From: Piliocolobus tephrosceles | Taxonomy: Eukaryota > Chordata > Mammalia > Primates > Cercopithecidae | Assembly (NCBI RefSeq): GCF_002776525.5 | Contig: NC_045441.1 | Coordinates: 129,074,740-129,138,739, forward strand | Reading direction: 5' to 3' | Length of the DNA stretch: 64,000 nucleotides | Shown here: piece by piece, positions 45,993 through 57,342 of the stretch | Layout of the letters: each line of letters opens with the position of its first letter | Numbering within the stretch: position 1 is the first letter of the stretch | The notes under the pieces: model-generated | The model's database searches: none | Seen by the model: the letters and a program-made list of their open reading frames with translations, nothing else | What the model was told of the DNA's origin: nothing | Program-made: the position numbers and the translations under genes

Positions 45993-47170
45993 GGACTAGC
46001 AAAAGAAAGAAAAAACCCTCAGCTAAGAAGTATTTTGTTGTGTTTTTTGGGTGTTTTTTATGTAACATTTGACAAGTTTACATTTTCCTTGTCTGCCCTT
46101 GGGTGCCTTAAAATAAAATTCTGTCAGTATTTGCATGTAACATTGGGTTTTTTTCCCCCCATGTAAAATCCACATATCAGGAATTTCTCTATTCATTCTG
46201 TCCCCTGGGCTTCTTCCCTTGGGAATAATTCATATGTCAAACCTGTCATTTATCGATTTATTGCTGTACCTAGTAGCATTTTTCTCCCTGCCCTCACAAT
46301 TTAGCTTAAAGACCACTTAACAAGGCATGTGCGGGTCCGCAGACTCCACGAGATTTCTGCTGATACGAGCCATAATTTAGCAAAACAAATCCTGCTCATC
46401 GCGGGCATCTAAATGGCGTCCTGTTCAATTTCCATATGTGCTTTTCTTTTCTAAAGTTACGGCCTACAACTAGAAGAAGGGATGAAACATCACCCACACC
46501 TCCACATCTTATTTCCTGTATCACATTTCAAAGCCCTTGGAGATGCAAGGCGGGTTTTTCTGATGAGTTGCGAATCAGTGCAAATCGTCTGAAATGAGAG
46601 GTGGCCCGTGGGTGTAATCCATCCCTGCCGGTGCCCCGTCTTGGCTACACATTTCCAAAAACCAGCACCTCCCTGTTGTCCATGTCTGGTCAGCAGAGGC
46701 CCCTCTCCTCAGGTGGGAGAACCAGAGACCAAGAAAGAAACAGTTTCTCTCGCTTGGAATTTCTCTTCCTTAGTCATTTTCAGAAAGTTGGGAGTCAGCA
46801 ACCTTAAGGAGGAGTTTCATATCATCTCTCCTCCACTTCCTCCCCTCATTTCCTCCGCATCCTCTCCTTGCAGTCCTTCATCAATGTCTCTATTTTCTGT
46901 TCGAGATAAACAGAGTCCCTCTTACCTGTCCGGGCCTCACCTGCCTTCCCCACCCCTCTTACCCCCCAGTCCCCATCATTTCTGCAGCCAGCCTGTCTCC
47001 TAATCCTGGCCTGGCATTCTTCAAAGACTCCTTAAGGCCACCTGGCTTCCGGTCCGCCTCTAGGCTTCACTGTCTGCACCAGAGTGGAAGCTGTCATGTG
47101 CCTTCAGCAACATTTTACCCCTCCCTTCCAGAACAGACACAGGCATTTCTTCCACAAACAGTATTCCATG
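45992..47170. other. Intronic single-copy DNA, nothing recognised
   Basis: A 131-codon ORF (46608-47003) is Ser/Pro-rich without known motifs. Confidence 0.5.
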
Positions 47171-47171
47171 G

Positions 47172-47282
47172 TTAAAAAAAAAAAAAAAAATTATAAAAAT
47201 GAAACCAAAAATACTGGTAGTGTATTTTTGTCCCTTCAAGAGAATGATAATCGTCAGTAAAAACAACAACAACAACAACAAC
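47172..47282. repeat. Poly-A run and (AAC)n simple repeat
   Basis: About 17 A from 47174; (AAC)7 at 47261-47281. No body of a retroposon is attached. Confidence 0.88.
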
Positions 47283-47336
47283 TAAGCAAAGCAGCTTGAA
47301 GATAGGCTAAAAGTGCGTATCTACGGATGGCTTGTT

Positions 47337-47654
47337 GTTGTTTTGTTTTTGTTTTTGTTATTTTTGAGACACAGTCTTGCTCTGTCACCCAGGCTGGAGT
47401 GCAGTGGCACAATCTCGGCTCACTGCAACCCCCGCCTCCTGGATTCAAGTGATTCTCCTGCCTCAGCTTCCTGAGTAGCTGGGATTACAGGCATGCACCA
47501 CCATGCGCCATGCCCGGCTAATTTTTGTATTTTTAGTAGAGACTGAGTTTCACCATGTTGGCCAGGCTGGTCTTGAACTCCTGACCTCAGGTGACCCACC
47601 TGCCTCGGCCTCTCAGAGTGCTGGGATTACAGGCATGAGCCACCGTGCCCGGCC
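47337..47654 (-). mobile_element. Alu, antisense
   Basis: It runs from a T/G-rich tail through 'gagacacagtcttgctctg' to 'accgtgcccggcc'. A small local duplication 'accatgcgccatgcccggc' lies in the left-arm junction. Confidence 0.94.
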
Positions 47655-48312
47655 AGGATGTTCTGAATATTAAAGTAGCTGACTGGTGGACATTAGCTGT
47701 GCTGTGGAAAAGTGAAGCAGAATGGTTTTTTCTCCCTTGTGTGTGATTACCAAGACATGGACGGCACAGAGATTCAAAATACAATGCATTCCCCTTGCTC
47801 GTCTGGTCAAGGTCACCTTCCTATTGCATAGGGTTGATTGGTTGGAAGCCGCCAACCTCTAGCTGAAAGGCAGAGACAGTCTTCCCTGTTATTTCGGTAC
47901 CAAGCTGTGTTTCTTAGGCATTAAAATGGAGGGAAAGCAACCACTGGCCCCTCACTGGGATTGTTCTTGAGGATTCCAGACAGGCCATAAGTAATTCAAT
48001 GAGTCGCTCACAAAGGACCTGGCCCTGAAGGTTTGTGGCTGCAGCATCCAGGCGAGCCAAAGGTGTCGGTGCCACCAAAATGCAGAGAAAACTCTTATCA
48101 GAAAGATGTCATTTTTTTCCCTAAATGTCATATATACAATTTTTATTGGAGCATGATGACAGATAATGAATAACTTAACATAAATTTGCATAATACAATA
48201 CAGTTGTTAATTTATGATCATATTAAAACACAAAATTTTGTAGTTTGAAGCAGTAAAAAGTCTTAATCTTCTGAAACTTTCCCTCTTGTTTGTTGTTTGC
48301 TAATGAGTTATC
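47655..48312. other. Intronic single-copy DNA, nothing recognised
   Basis: AT-rich toward the palindromic element that follows. No gene signal was seen. Confidence 0.5.
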
Positions 48313-48503
48313 TAGGGTTGTTAGATAAAATACAGGTGTTCAATTAAATTTGAATTTCAGATAAACTGTAAATAATTTTTTAGTGTATCTGGTGCAATAT
48401 TTGGGATATACTCATAGTAAAAAGTTAGTCATTGTATATCTGGAATTCACATTTAACTGAATGGTTATATTAACATTTTTATTTGATAAACCAGGCAACT
48501 CTG
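48313..48503. mobile_element. Palindromic MITE-like DNA transposon relic
   Basis: The left arm 'caattaaatttgaatttcag' (48341-48360) is the near complement of the right arm 'tggaattcacatttaactg' (48441-48459). Outer ends 'agggttgttagata' and 'ataaaccaggcaact' also pair. The whole element can fold as one long hairpin centred near 48400, typical of non-autonomous DNA transposons. Confidence 0.8.
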
Positions 48504-48739
48504 TACTTCATAAGCAGCTTAACCTCTCTCTACTGGCTCTTCTCTGGCAGGGCAAAGGGAGGCTGTTTTGTGGGGAAAGGCACTTACTGCAGAGACCTTG
48601 ATATCTTTCGACTGTGGGGAAGGCTGGCTGTCCTAGGAACACTAACAGAGTCAAAGAGATCAGACCAGAGAGGTGCCAGTGCAAAGGGGGAAACTGAGGC
48701 AGGCAGTACGCCTGGGCTTTCTTGACAGCACTGGGGTAT

Positions 48740-49000
48740 TACAGCCCTGTTTTTCAGATTTTTTGGACTACAACCTCATCATAAGAAATATAATTTATAA
48801 TTCAACCCAGAACACACACCCCTTGTAAATGGAGCAAAAAGTTTTATGAAACACGTCACCTTCTATGTACAATCTGCTCAACATCCTGTTCTAGTCAATT
48901 TCATTTCTTTAAATGCCACTCTTAACCCCCGAAATTGAATTCATGGATTGAATTCATGGTCTCCTAAAGGATCACAGCCCACATGTTGAAAAACACTGGG
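48740..49000 (-). mobile_element. Possible hAT-type transposon relic
   Basis: The right end 'acatgttgaaaaacactggg' is the complement of a typical 'cagtgtttttcaac' hAT end. The left end 'cctgtttttcagattttttg' pairs with it imperfectly. Target duplication was not confirmed. Confidence 0.45.
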
Positions 49001-49569
49001 TTAGAGGGTCACGGTTCAGGAAAATGAATGAGGAGGTTTTTTAAAATCTACTTTACAAATGAGGAAATGTATCAGATCCCTTAAGAGCCTTTCCAGGTCA
49101 ATTTTTGCTCATTTGTGGCCAAACTCGAAATAAAACTTAGGTCCCACAACTCCCAAGCCTGCGTTTTCTGGTTTCCTTCCACCACTCTTTCTAGCATCCA
49201 TTTTCCCGGTCCCACGTTGTAATACACATTCTGGGATCCACATCTACTTGTTTTATTTTACATAATTATATTACTTGTACACTATTTCCTTATCACTTCA
49301 TAGTCTTCTCAAATTTCCACGTTTTATGTCATTTCTGATTCAAACTTGCTTATGGCACATACTTGACTGATATCAAAATTTAAACTAAATCATCTTGGTA
49401 CACACCCTCCGATCTTCGGCATCTTACTGCCCTGCCCCACCCCCAACCTCGGCTCCCTATTTTGGTGCCTCAGGAAATCTCAGCCGTGAACCTTCCATGT
49501 GCTCTCCCTGGGATTGATGCCATCCGTGACATAAGGAAAACATAGAAACATAAAAGCATACGAAAAACT

Positions 49570-49725
49570 ATTATTTGTTGTCATATGTTCTCCCTAATCT
49601 ATGAAGTAGGTAGGGTATCTGTTATAAAGATTCCCTTCTAGAGTCGAGAAAACAGAGGCTCAGAGAGGTTAAGTGTTTTTCTCAGGGTCACACAGCAAAC
49701 ACAGAGCTCCAGTATTTTTGCTGTG
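49570..49725 (-). mobile_element. MIR SINE relic, antisense
   Basis: 'gaaaacagaggctcagagag' and 'gttaagtgtttttctcaggg' plus 'tcacacagcaaacacagag' match the complement of MIR. Confidence 0.85.
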
Positions 49726-50335
49726 TCTCTTACCGTCTGTCATCAGGATGCAGGGGCTGCTAAGCTGAGATGCCTGCAGGTGAATAAACTGGTAGGCAGA
49801 AAGACATCAACCCAAGAGATCTCCATGTATTTTGTACATTTTTCTCACCTGCTCAGTCTAGATTTTCAAACAACGTACAGAACTTTCTGGGATCTCATCA
49901 TCATTCAGTGTACTGTCCCCTGGATCCTCTCCAGGAGCCACCCACTCCACACACATTTTTTCTTCTAGTTGTCATAAACAAATTTCAAAGAAAGCCATTT
50001 TCTCCAGAGCCGTTTCTTTTGACTCTACCACAGTTCATCCTAGTTTGCAGAATCCAAACTCAGGGATTCCTTCCGATATTTGTATTAGTTTAGCAGTTGA
50101 TCAGTTTACACACAGAAGTGGATTGGAGCTCCCCTTTCCTCCTGGGGAACCACATTCCTTTTTTCTATCCTGGTCCTTCAGCTGCAGCCTGAGCTGCCAA
50201 TGGAGAAAGTCTTTTCCAACACTTAGGTTCAGCAGCCCTCAGGGCCAGTAAGATGCACAAACAGCATCTTGCAGGTCCCACAGCGCCTTCATCACTTGTA
50301 TCTTCCCCACCCTGTGATGAAGTAGGATGAAGATG
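49726..50335. other. Intronic single-copy DNA, nothing recognised
   Basis: No repeat or coding pattern was recognised. Confidence 0.5.
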
Positions 50336-50540
50336 GCTGAGGGTATGGACTTTGGGGCCCACCTGCCTGGCTTAAAGCCGCTGGACCCCTTACCCAGCCA
50401 TGGGGCCCTGGGGTGTGACACAGTTCCCCCAAGCCTCGCGTCTTCACTGTTTAATGGGGATAATAATAGCTTCTGCTCTGTTGGATTGAGGGCTGGTTAA
50501 ATGGAATAACATACTTAGCACATAGCCTGGTACCCACTTA
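50336..50540 (+). mobile_element. MIR SINE relic, sense
   Basis: 'gggtatggactttggggccc', 'actgtttaatggggataata' and 'cttagcacatagcctggtac' follow the MIR consensus nearly end to end. Confidence 0.85.
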
Positions 50541-50878
50541 TTTTTTTATTGTGCTACTTTGTTTCAAATCTTCCAATCTTCCTATTATTCCTTTTTTACA
50601 GAGCCATCTCAGAAACATTAGGTTCGTGTCCCTTCCATGTGACCCTTCCACATCTCCCTCCGTGCCCTGCCACAGTGCCTCTCCTCCACCATGCAGGAGC
50701 CTCAGCCCCTGCCTTCTGCCCCCTCAGTAACCAGGGTCCCTCACCTGCCACTCCTGGGTTGCTCTCTCCTTTTGAACTTAGCAGTTTTTCTACCCTCCTG
50801 CCCCTCCAGCCAAAGTTACCTTTTTGACATCCCATTTCCCCAGGACACTATTTTCTCCTAAGGATCAAAAATCAAAAA
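50541..50878. other. Intronic C/T-rich DNA
   Basis: The plus strand is pyrimidine-rich and holds chance ORFs on both strands (50549-50835). Nothing else was recognised. Confidence 0.5.
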
Positions 50879-51010
50879 AGAGAGAAAAGAAAAGAAAGAA
50901 GAAGAAAGAAAGAGAAAGAAGGAAGGAAGGAAGGAAGGAAGGAAGGAAGGAAGGAAGGAAGGAAGGAAGGAAGGAAGGAAGGAAGGAAGGAAAGAAAGAA
51001 GAAAAGAGCA
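50879..51010. repeat. (GGAA)18 microsatellite with GAAA-rich borders
   Basis: 50921-50992 is 18 consecutive GGAA units without interruption, flanked by GAAA and GAAGAA units. Such arrays can bind ETS factors. Confidence 0.97.
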
Positions 51011-52179
51011 AATTACTAGGATCTGAGGACCTGGGAGGATTTCAGAAATTGCTGGTCAGTCCCAGCAACTAAGGCTCAAATGCCCTCCCCGGGGTTCCGC
51101 TGGAGATCATCCTGCCAGTCACTCCAGGAGCGAGGGGCTCACCTCTTCCTAAGGCAGGACTTTCCACGAGGCTAGACCAGACCGATGTCGTCCCGTTCAT
51201 TCATTTCCTTATGGCTTCCATCCATGGTTTCAAACTCTGGGACCCCAAAGCACAGTAGCCCTTTACAAAGTTGAAGGCTATGTCCCTCTGGCTTCTCCAG
51301 CTTTTCCTGGTGTGGCAGGGTTTCAGGTCCCCTGCCCATCCACCCCCGACCCCTCTAATCTGACTGACTGTGTCCCTCTAGAGGGTGACATGCCCTGAAT
51401 GGCAGCAAACCCTGGTGTGGGCTGATGGTGTGGGTACAGAGCGGTAGCCGCTGCCCTGTTATCAGCTGCTTCCAAAGGCCAGGGTGGTCGTTAGTGCATC
51501 ATTAATAACCCATTATCGGGTTGTCATCTCCGAGTTTTTCTAAATTTATCTCAATTATTGTAACCCTGTAGACTGATAAGCCCTATAAGTATAAAATACA
51601 CTGGATGAAAAAGCTATTTCCTATTGTTTGTTCTAAAAAATTAACTCCTTCAAGTAATCTAGAGTTTGGTGACTAATTTCCTATTTTACCCTCCTCACAT
51701 CTTCAAAACTCAGCACTGGTAATTTCACGTCTGTTGATGGGATTCATCTGTCCCCCTCCACTAGACTGGAAGCTTCCTGTAGGGTGGGGCTCACTATAGC
51801 ATCCCCCAATGTTCAGCACGGAACCAGCGCATCACAGGTGCCCTGAGGAATGAATGGCTGGACTGCTCTTACAGACTCAGGTGCCACTTCCTCTTGTCCA
51901 GCTCCATGCCCTCCCCCATAGCGTGTGGACCATCGGGGTCCTAGAACTGAGGTCCCGGTTGGTAGCACCCAGGAGCCTGTTCCCAACATGGCTCCATGGC
52001 AGGGCCTGGTCTCCAGGTGTGGCATGAGGTGCTACATGAGCCTTCTGTGAGCATCTTCAGGGAGAAACCAAATCCAAGTGCTGGCCAGGCCCACTGGAGC
52101 AGCGGCCCACCTAAACAGGCTGGCAGGCGGAGGAGTGCCACAGAATGGACATGGGGAAGCCTTACAAGGTCTCTAGTAG
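51011..52179. other. Intronic single-copy DNA, nothing recognised
   Basis: No repeat or gene signal was recognised. ORFs at 51813-52202 on both strands lack known motifs. Confidence 0.5.
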
Positions 52180-52405
52180 CAGAGGTAGTGAACGTTCGTT
52201 GAGTTCCCTCTATGTGCCACTGTTATTCTAAGTGCGGTCCACGGACCATGCATTTTGCTGACTACAACTCTGTGGAGTAGGACGAGGATTATCCCCATTT
52301 TCCTGGGTGAGAAGCTGAGGCTGCCAGAGTTAAGTTGACTAGGGCCACACAGCTGAGAAGTGGTGAAACACAAATTCAAACTTGGGCAGTCTGACTCCCA
52401 TATGC
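52180..52405 (-). mobile_element. MIR SINE relic, antisense, nearly full length
   Basis: 'gttgagttccctctatgtgc', 'ttatccccattttcctgggt', 'agggccacacagctgagaag' and 'cttgggcagtctgactccca' follow MIR in complement from end to end. Confidence 0.88.
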
Positions 52406-52407
52406 TT

Positions 52408-52878
52408 TTTTAAAAAAAATTGTATTTCCATAGATGATTGGGGAACAGGTGGTATTTGGTTACATAAGTATGTTCTTTAGGGGTGATTTGTGAGATTTTG
52501 GTGCACCCATCACCCGAGCAGTATACAATGAACTCAATTTGTAGTATTTTATCCCTTACCCCCTTCCCACCTTCCCCCCCCAAGTCCCCAAAGTCTATTG
52601 TGTCATTCTTATGCCTTTGCATCCTCATAGCTTAGCTCCCACTTATGAGTGAGAACATACCATGTTTGATTTTCCATTCCTGAGTGACTTCACTTAGTAT
52701 AATCATCTCCAGTTCCATCCAGGTTGCTGCAAATGCCATTAACTCATTCCTTTTTATGGCTGAGTAGTATTCCATCATATATATATATACACACCATAGT
52801 TTCTTTATCCACTAGTTGATGGGCGTTTGGGCTGGTTCCACATTTTTGCAATTGTGAATTTGTGTGCAAGTGTGCTTC
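52408..52878 (-). mobile_element. L1 3' end, antisense, 5'-truncated
   Basis: The 3' UTR complement ('gagattttggtgcacccatc', 'cttatgcctttgcatcctca') leads into the ORF2 end complement ('gctgagtagtattccatcat', 'tgatgggcgtttgggctggt'). L1PB/L1MA-like. Only about 470 bp remain. Confidence 0.92.
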
Positions 52879-53061
52879 TAACCACTATGCGATTTTGGCT
52901 CTCAAGGTGGAAGTTTGATGTGGAAAGTGGAGTCAGGCCTTGGAAGAAGCCCCCAGGCTGTCTGTAAGAGCTAGAATCAGTATGATGTTCTAGAAGCCAC
53001 CGGCCTGGGCAGTGCCCTGAGAGCTTAGCGGTGCAGTCATGAGCCAGCACTCTGCCTGTGT

Positions 53062-53222
53062 CTCTCACAGGGTTTCTCGTGCGTGGCTGCCGCCTAGAGC
53101 CACCTTGGGGTGCTTGGTGCCTGGGGCTCCCCACGGATTCCAGTGTCATCAGCCTGGGCATTTGGGATATTCACAAGCTCCTCGGTAACTCCAGGGTGCA
53201 GCCGAGGTTGAGAACCATTGGG
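53062..53222 (-). mobile_element. MER5-type hAT relic
   Basis: It starts near 'agggtttctcgtgcg' and ends 'gccgaggttgagaaccattg', the MER5 terminal sequence. The interior is diverged. Confidence 0.65.
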
Positions 53223-56200
53223 AATAGAAAAGCAAGAGGAAGCTGTTCTCAACTGCTCTTTCCACACCAGAGCCCCGGGGTCCCCGGGGAGACTACAGCT
53301 GGGGTCTATTTCTACTCCCCCAACCAAGACAGGAGCTTTACATCCCCACACACTGACAGGCCAGAATGGGTCAGACCAGAGTGAGTGTGCTCTGGCTAAG
53401 ACTGGCCAACAGCTCTGTTCCCCCAGGGCGGGGACTGGACTTGGCCCTTTGGTCTGAGTGCATTTTACTCTTTCCAGCCTGTCTGGCCATTATTCTTGCA
53501 GGAGCACTCAGGACCGAAGGCCCCTCCTCAGCACCACGCATGTCCCATCTCACCCTGTGTCTTCCAGCTTCGCTTGCCATAAATCAGTTGTCAGGACCCC
53601 CGACCCTAAAACAGTCACCTAATGATAAATCATGTTTGATTCTAATGGAACCCTCCTGCCAAGACTACTCATCAGAGAGGAAGCTAATTCGCAGGGATAT
53701 GAAGAGCTTTCTGAAATTAGTTCCAGACGTTTTTTTGTCTTAAATCTGTATGATGGCTGCCCTATTTTTAATTTACTTTTTTAAAAACTACATTGGGACA
53801 CTAAGTAATCTGGGGGCCCAAAAGACTTTGGGGGCCATGGGAACCTCCCAGGCCCCGGGGGTCAGTGACACCACCGTGCAGATCACCAGTGCCACAAAAT
53901 GACGGAACTCCACCACTACCTAGTGCTATTAGTGTAGGTTTTGTGAAAGGTCCTTCTTTTCTTAGCTCATTAGAAAAACAATCACAGCATCCTATGGACT
54001 GGGCCAAAGTGGGCAGACATCAGAATAATATTGCAGGGGGCTGTCCAGCCCAAAGAGGCCCGTCCCAGCAGGACTCCAGGGGACAGGGTCAGAAAGAGGC
54101 AGCCCACAGGCTGAGCACAGCTGCAGAGGTTTTAGCTCGTTCGCTACATTTGAATTAATTGCCAAAATTTTAAACTCAGGGGAATTCCACAAAAATCTAG
54201 GTACCAGCTTTTCTTGAAGACAACGGAAGCTCAGGCCACCCTGAGGCCATCCCCTCTGGCAGTCACCTGCCAAGCACTTGGCTCCAGCTTACCCCAAGTG
54301 CCACCACCCGCCCTGTCAAGGCCCAGATGCAGTGGCCCTTACCCATCACACTTGCACTCCTGGCCTCACGGGCATTTGGGTTCGTATCGTCACCCAACAA
54401 CACAGTGAAGCTCCTTGGCCTACCAGTTCCCTTCGTGTTTACCTTGACCAGCCCCCAGCTCCTTGCTTCTGCATCTTGACTTCTGCCATGGTCTCACCCA
54501 GACCCCCGAGGGCTGTTTCTCTTTGGTACTCCCCGCCGGCTTCTCCTTCCTACGTTTCCACGCTGCAGGATGGGGCACCTCTGCTTGCCTCAGCTGCCTG
54601 GCCCCTCCAAAGCTTCCTTTGACCCTCAGCCCAGCTTGCATGGATGCCTGGGACACATACAGCACTTTCTTGGTCCTGGTTTGTAAAGCAGTCTGCCCCA
54701 GTGGTCCCATCACACCTCCAATCAACTCCAGACCCCAGCCCACCACTTGAAAATCTGTAGTCCAGGCCAGAGGGCAAAAGGCACAGTCGAGGGCCGAGCA
54801 GGCATTCTGTGTGGCGGGAGCAGGAATGCTCTCGCTCAGGTGCTGTGCGGCGGGCCATTGGTAGGTAGTCTCTGCTGGTCTGGTGCGCGAGGGGAGAGGC
54901 AGGTTCACCCAGCGGTCTGGTCTGTGCCTGGGCAGGGCAACTCCCGAAGTGGGCTGAGGGAGAGCTCTCAGTGATCTCTAAGGAAGGAGGCGGCGCCTTG
55001 CAGCGTTAGCAAACCTTTAGAAGATCTTCCTGGTGTTCTTCCTCCTGTCCTAATTTAGGCCCATTTCCTCCTGCCCTACCCTTAACAGAAATGAACAACA
55101 GCTGGGCACTGTGCTATTTTCTAGAAACTTTCCAAAGAGACCTATGGGCCTGCCCAAGACCCTCAGCGTTGCCGCCATTGGCCTGGGGACAGTCTTTGAG
55201 CGATTGCTCTTCGAGAAGAAGTCAGCATCAGTGGGAGTCAGAGAAGAGGGGTACGCAAACTAGGTTGGGGAGCTGCTACCCCCAAATCAGACTGCAAAGA
55301 CAGGCAGGGGTCACGGCCACCTCTGTGGGCCCAGTGCCAGATAGCTCCACACAGGCTCAGAGAGGGCTGAAGGACCAAGGCCAAGGAAGATAGCGAGGCT
55401 GAAACTCCCCATGTCTGATGACATCATGAGCACGACTGCAGAGCTCCCTCACACCCTTCTGAGCCTCAGTTTTCCCGTCTGTAAAACAAAACTCAATGAA
55501 ATGACACAAGTGAAACCTACCTGGTGCCTGCCCTCTTCTCATAAATGGCCCATTGCTTCTGTTCTCCGCTCCTCCCCGGGCCAGGCCTCCCCTCCCTAGT
55601 CCCCATCTTATACCCACACCTCCCTGCTCCTCACTCAGGGCCTTGGCTCTGAAGGGAGACCCCGAGGCCATCTGGAAGGGTGAGCATAGCTGGCGGTGGC
55701 AGCTGGCATCCAGGGGGCATGAGGGTGCATTCGCCCCAGCACAGCATTCCTCCTTCCTAAGCTTGCACAGGGCCTGGTACTGAAGGGCAGCAGATTCACG
55801 CCAGCATGACTGCTGCAGCCACCTGCGTCTCCCGGTGGAAGGGGCAGCCTCAGGAGTGTGGAATTCGGGGATCCAGCTTTGGCTTGGCCACGCCCAGAGC
55901 CAGCCAGCCTCAAGCACCTGTTTCCTGTCTGGGGTCACGGGAACCCTCCTGTCCTCCAGCGACCCCGGCCTCCTCATCTCTGCTGGGCAGTCACCTACTA
56001 CCCCTGGTCCTGAGACCTCTTGTCCTGGAGCCTGCAGGGTCCAGTTCAGCTGTGCCCCCTCTCAGGGCCGCTCTGGTGGCTTCTTTGCTGCCACCCTCCC
56101 CACCCCCGGCACTGTGCTCTCCCTGCCCCCACTACCACCCCCTTCTGGTTGCCTAGTCCATGACTGTGAACTTGACCTCTACCCCTGGCTGCCTGGGCCT

Positions 56201-57004
56201 ACAATCCTGCAAAAATCCCTCCAGCCAGCTGGCCCCACCCCTCAGGACTTCCCTGGTGTGGCAGCGTCACCTGCGACACCTGGAGGGACTCCAGTCCAGT
56301 GTGTCCCCACCTTCAGGCTATCCCCCTTGGAGAAGCCTCCCTATGGTGCAGGCAGAGGGGCACAGAGGCAGCAGGACATTGCAGGGAGCAGAGACACAAA
56401 GACAAAAGAAACAAATGATTCCTTAAGATCCACGGCCAAAACAAATTGCCGCAATTAACACGTGCCACTGCCACGATCTATGGGCTGAAACGTGGCTGGA
56501 ACGACGCAGAAGCAGAAACCACAGAGAGCGTGTGCTCCAATAAAACAGCAATAAATGGCACGGCTGTGATGGAACTCGTTTTGATTTTGTTCCAAAACCT
56601 TGTTTAAGTGCTTTTATTGTTTCTGTGTGAAAGAACACAAATGCTTTTTGAAAATTACTTCAGCATAAGCCTCACCTTCTCCAGAAAGTCTTTCTGATCC
56701 CTCCCATCCCTACTCCATGCAGGTCTGTGACCCCCACGATGCCTCCCTATGTTGCCCCCCATGTTGCCATGGTGCCCACACATCCCTGTCACCACCAGTG
56801 TCCACCCGGCTTCTTCACCCCCAGGGACTGTGCATCGCCTGTCTCCACCCCACCCCAGAGCAATGCTCTGTACACAGCAGGCAGCAGGTGACATGGGCCC
56901 AATGGAATGACTGTCAAGGTTAAGGGAGAGGCCATTTATGAATATCAAGGGAGGCATGCAGGCTGCTAAGGGGACCCTTGCTGAACAGATGAAATTCTTA
57001 TTAG
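53223..57004. other. GC-richer intronic DNA with long chance ORFs
   Basis: No repeat was recognised in about 3.8 kb. Open frames of 206 codons (55357-55977, minus) and 207 codons (55835-56458, plus) overlap. Both are Pro/Ser/Gly/Leu-rich with no domain, and opposite-strand openness suggests composition. CpG is sparse, so there is no CpG island. Confidence 0.5.
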
Positions 57005-57018
57005 AAAGAGTCAGTGTT

Positions 57019-57328
57019 GGCCGGGCGCGGTGGCTCAAGCCTGTAATCCCAGCACTTTGGGAGGCCGAGACGGGCGGATCACGAGGTCAGGAGATCGAGA
57101 CCATCCTGGCTAACATGGTGAAACCCCATCTCTACTAAAAAATACAAAAAACTAGCCGGGCGCGGTGGCGGGCGCCTGTAGTCCCAGCTACTCGGGAGGC
57201 TGAGGCAGGAGAATGGCGTGAACCCGGGAGGCAGAGCTTGCTGTGAGCTGAGATCCGGCCACTGCACTCCAGCCTGGGTGACAGAGCAAGACTCCGTCTC
57301 AAAAGAAAACAAAAAACAAACAAACAAA
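57019..57328 (+). mobile_element. Young Alu, AluYR-like, sense, with perfect target duplication
   Basis: It starts 'ggccgggcgcggtggctcaa' and is almost consensus, with 'gatccggcc' in the right arm. The 14-bp repeat 'aaagagtcagtgtt' is perfect (57005-57018 and 57329-57342). The tail is AAAC-interrupted. It is among the youngest insertions here. Confidence 0.95.
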
Positions 57329-57342
57329 AAAGAGTCAGTGTT

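Noticed and set aside
54278..56458. CpG island or promoter in the GC-rich stretch
   Set aside because: GC is raised but CpG dinucleotides are scarce, and no TATA/Inr arrangement stands out.
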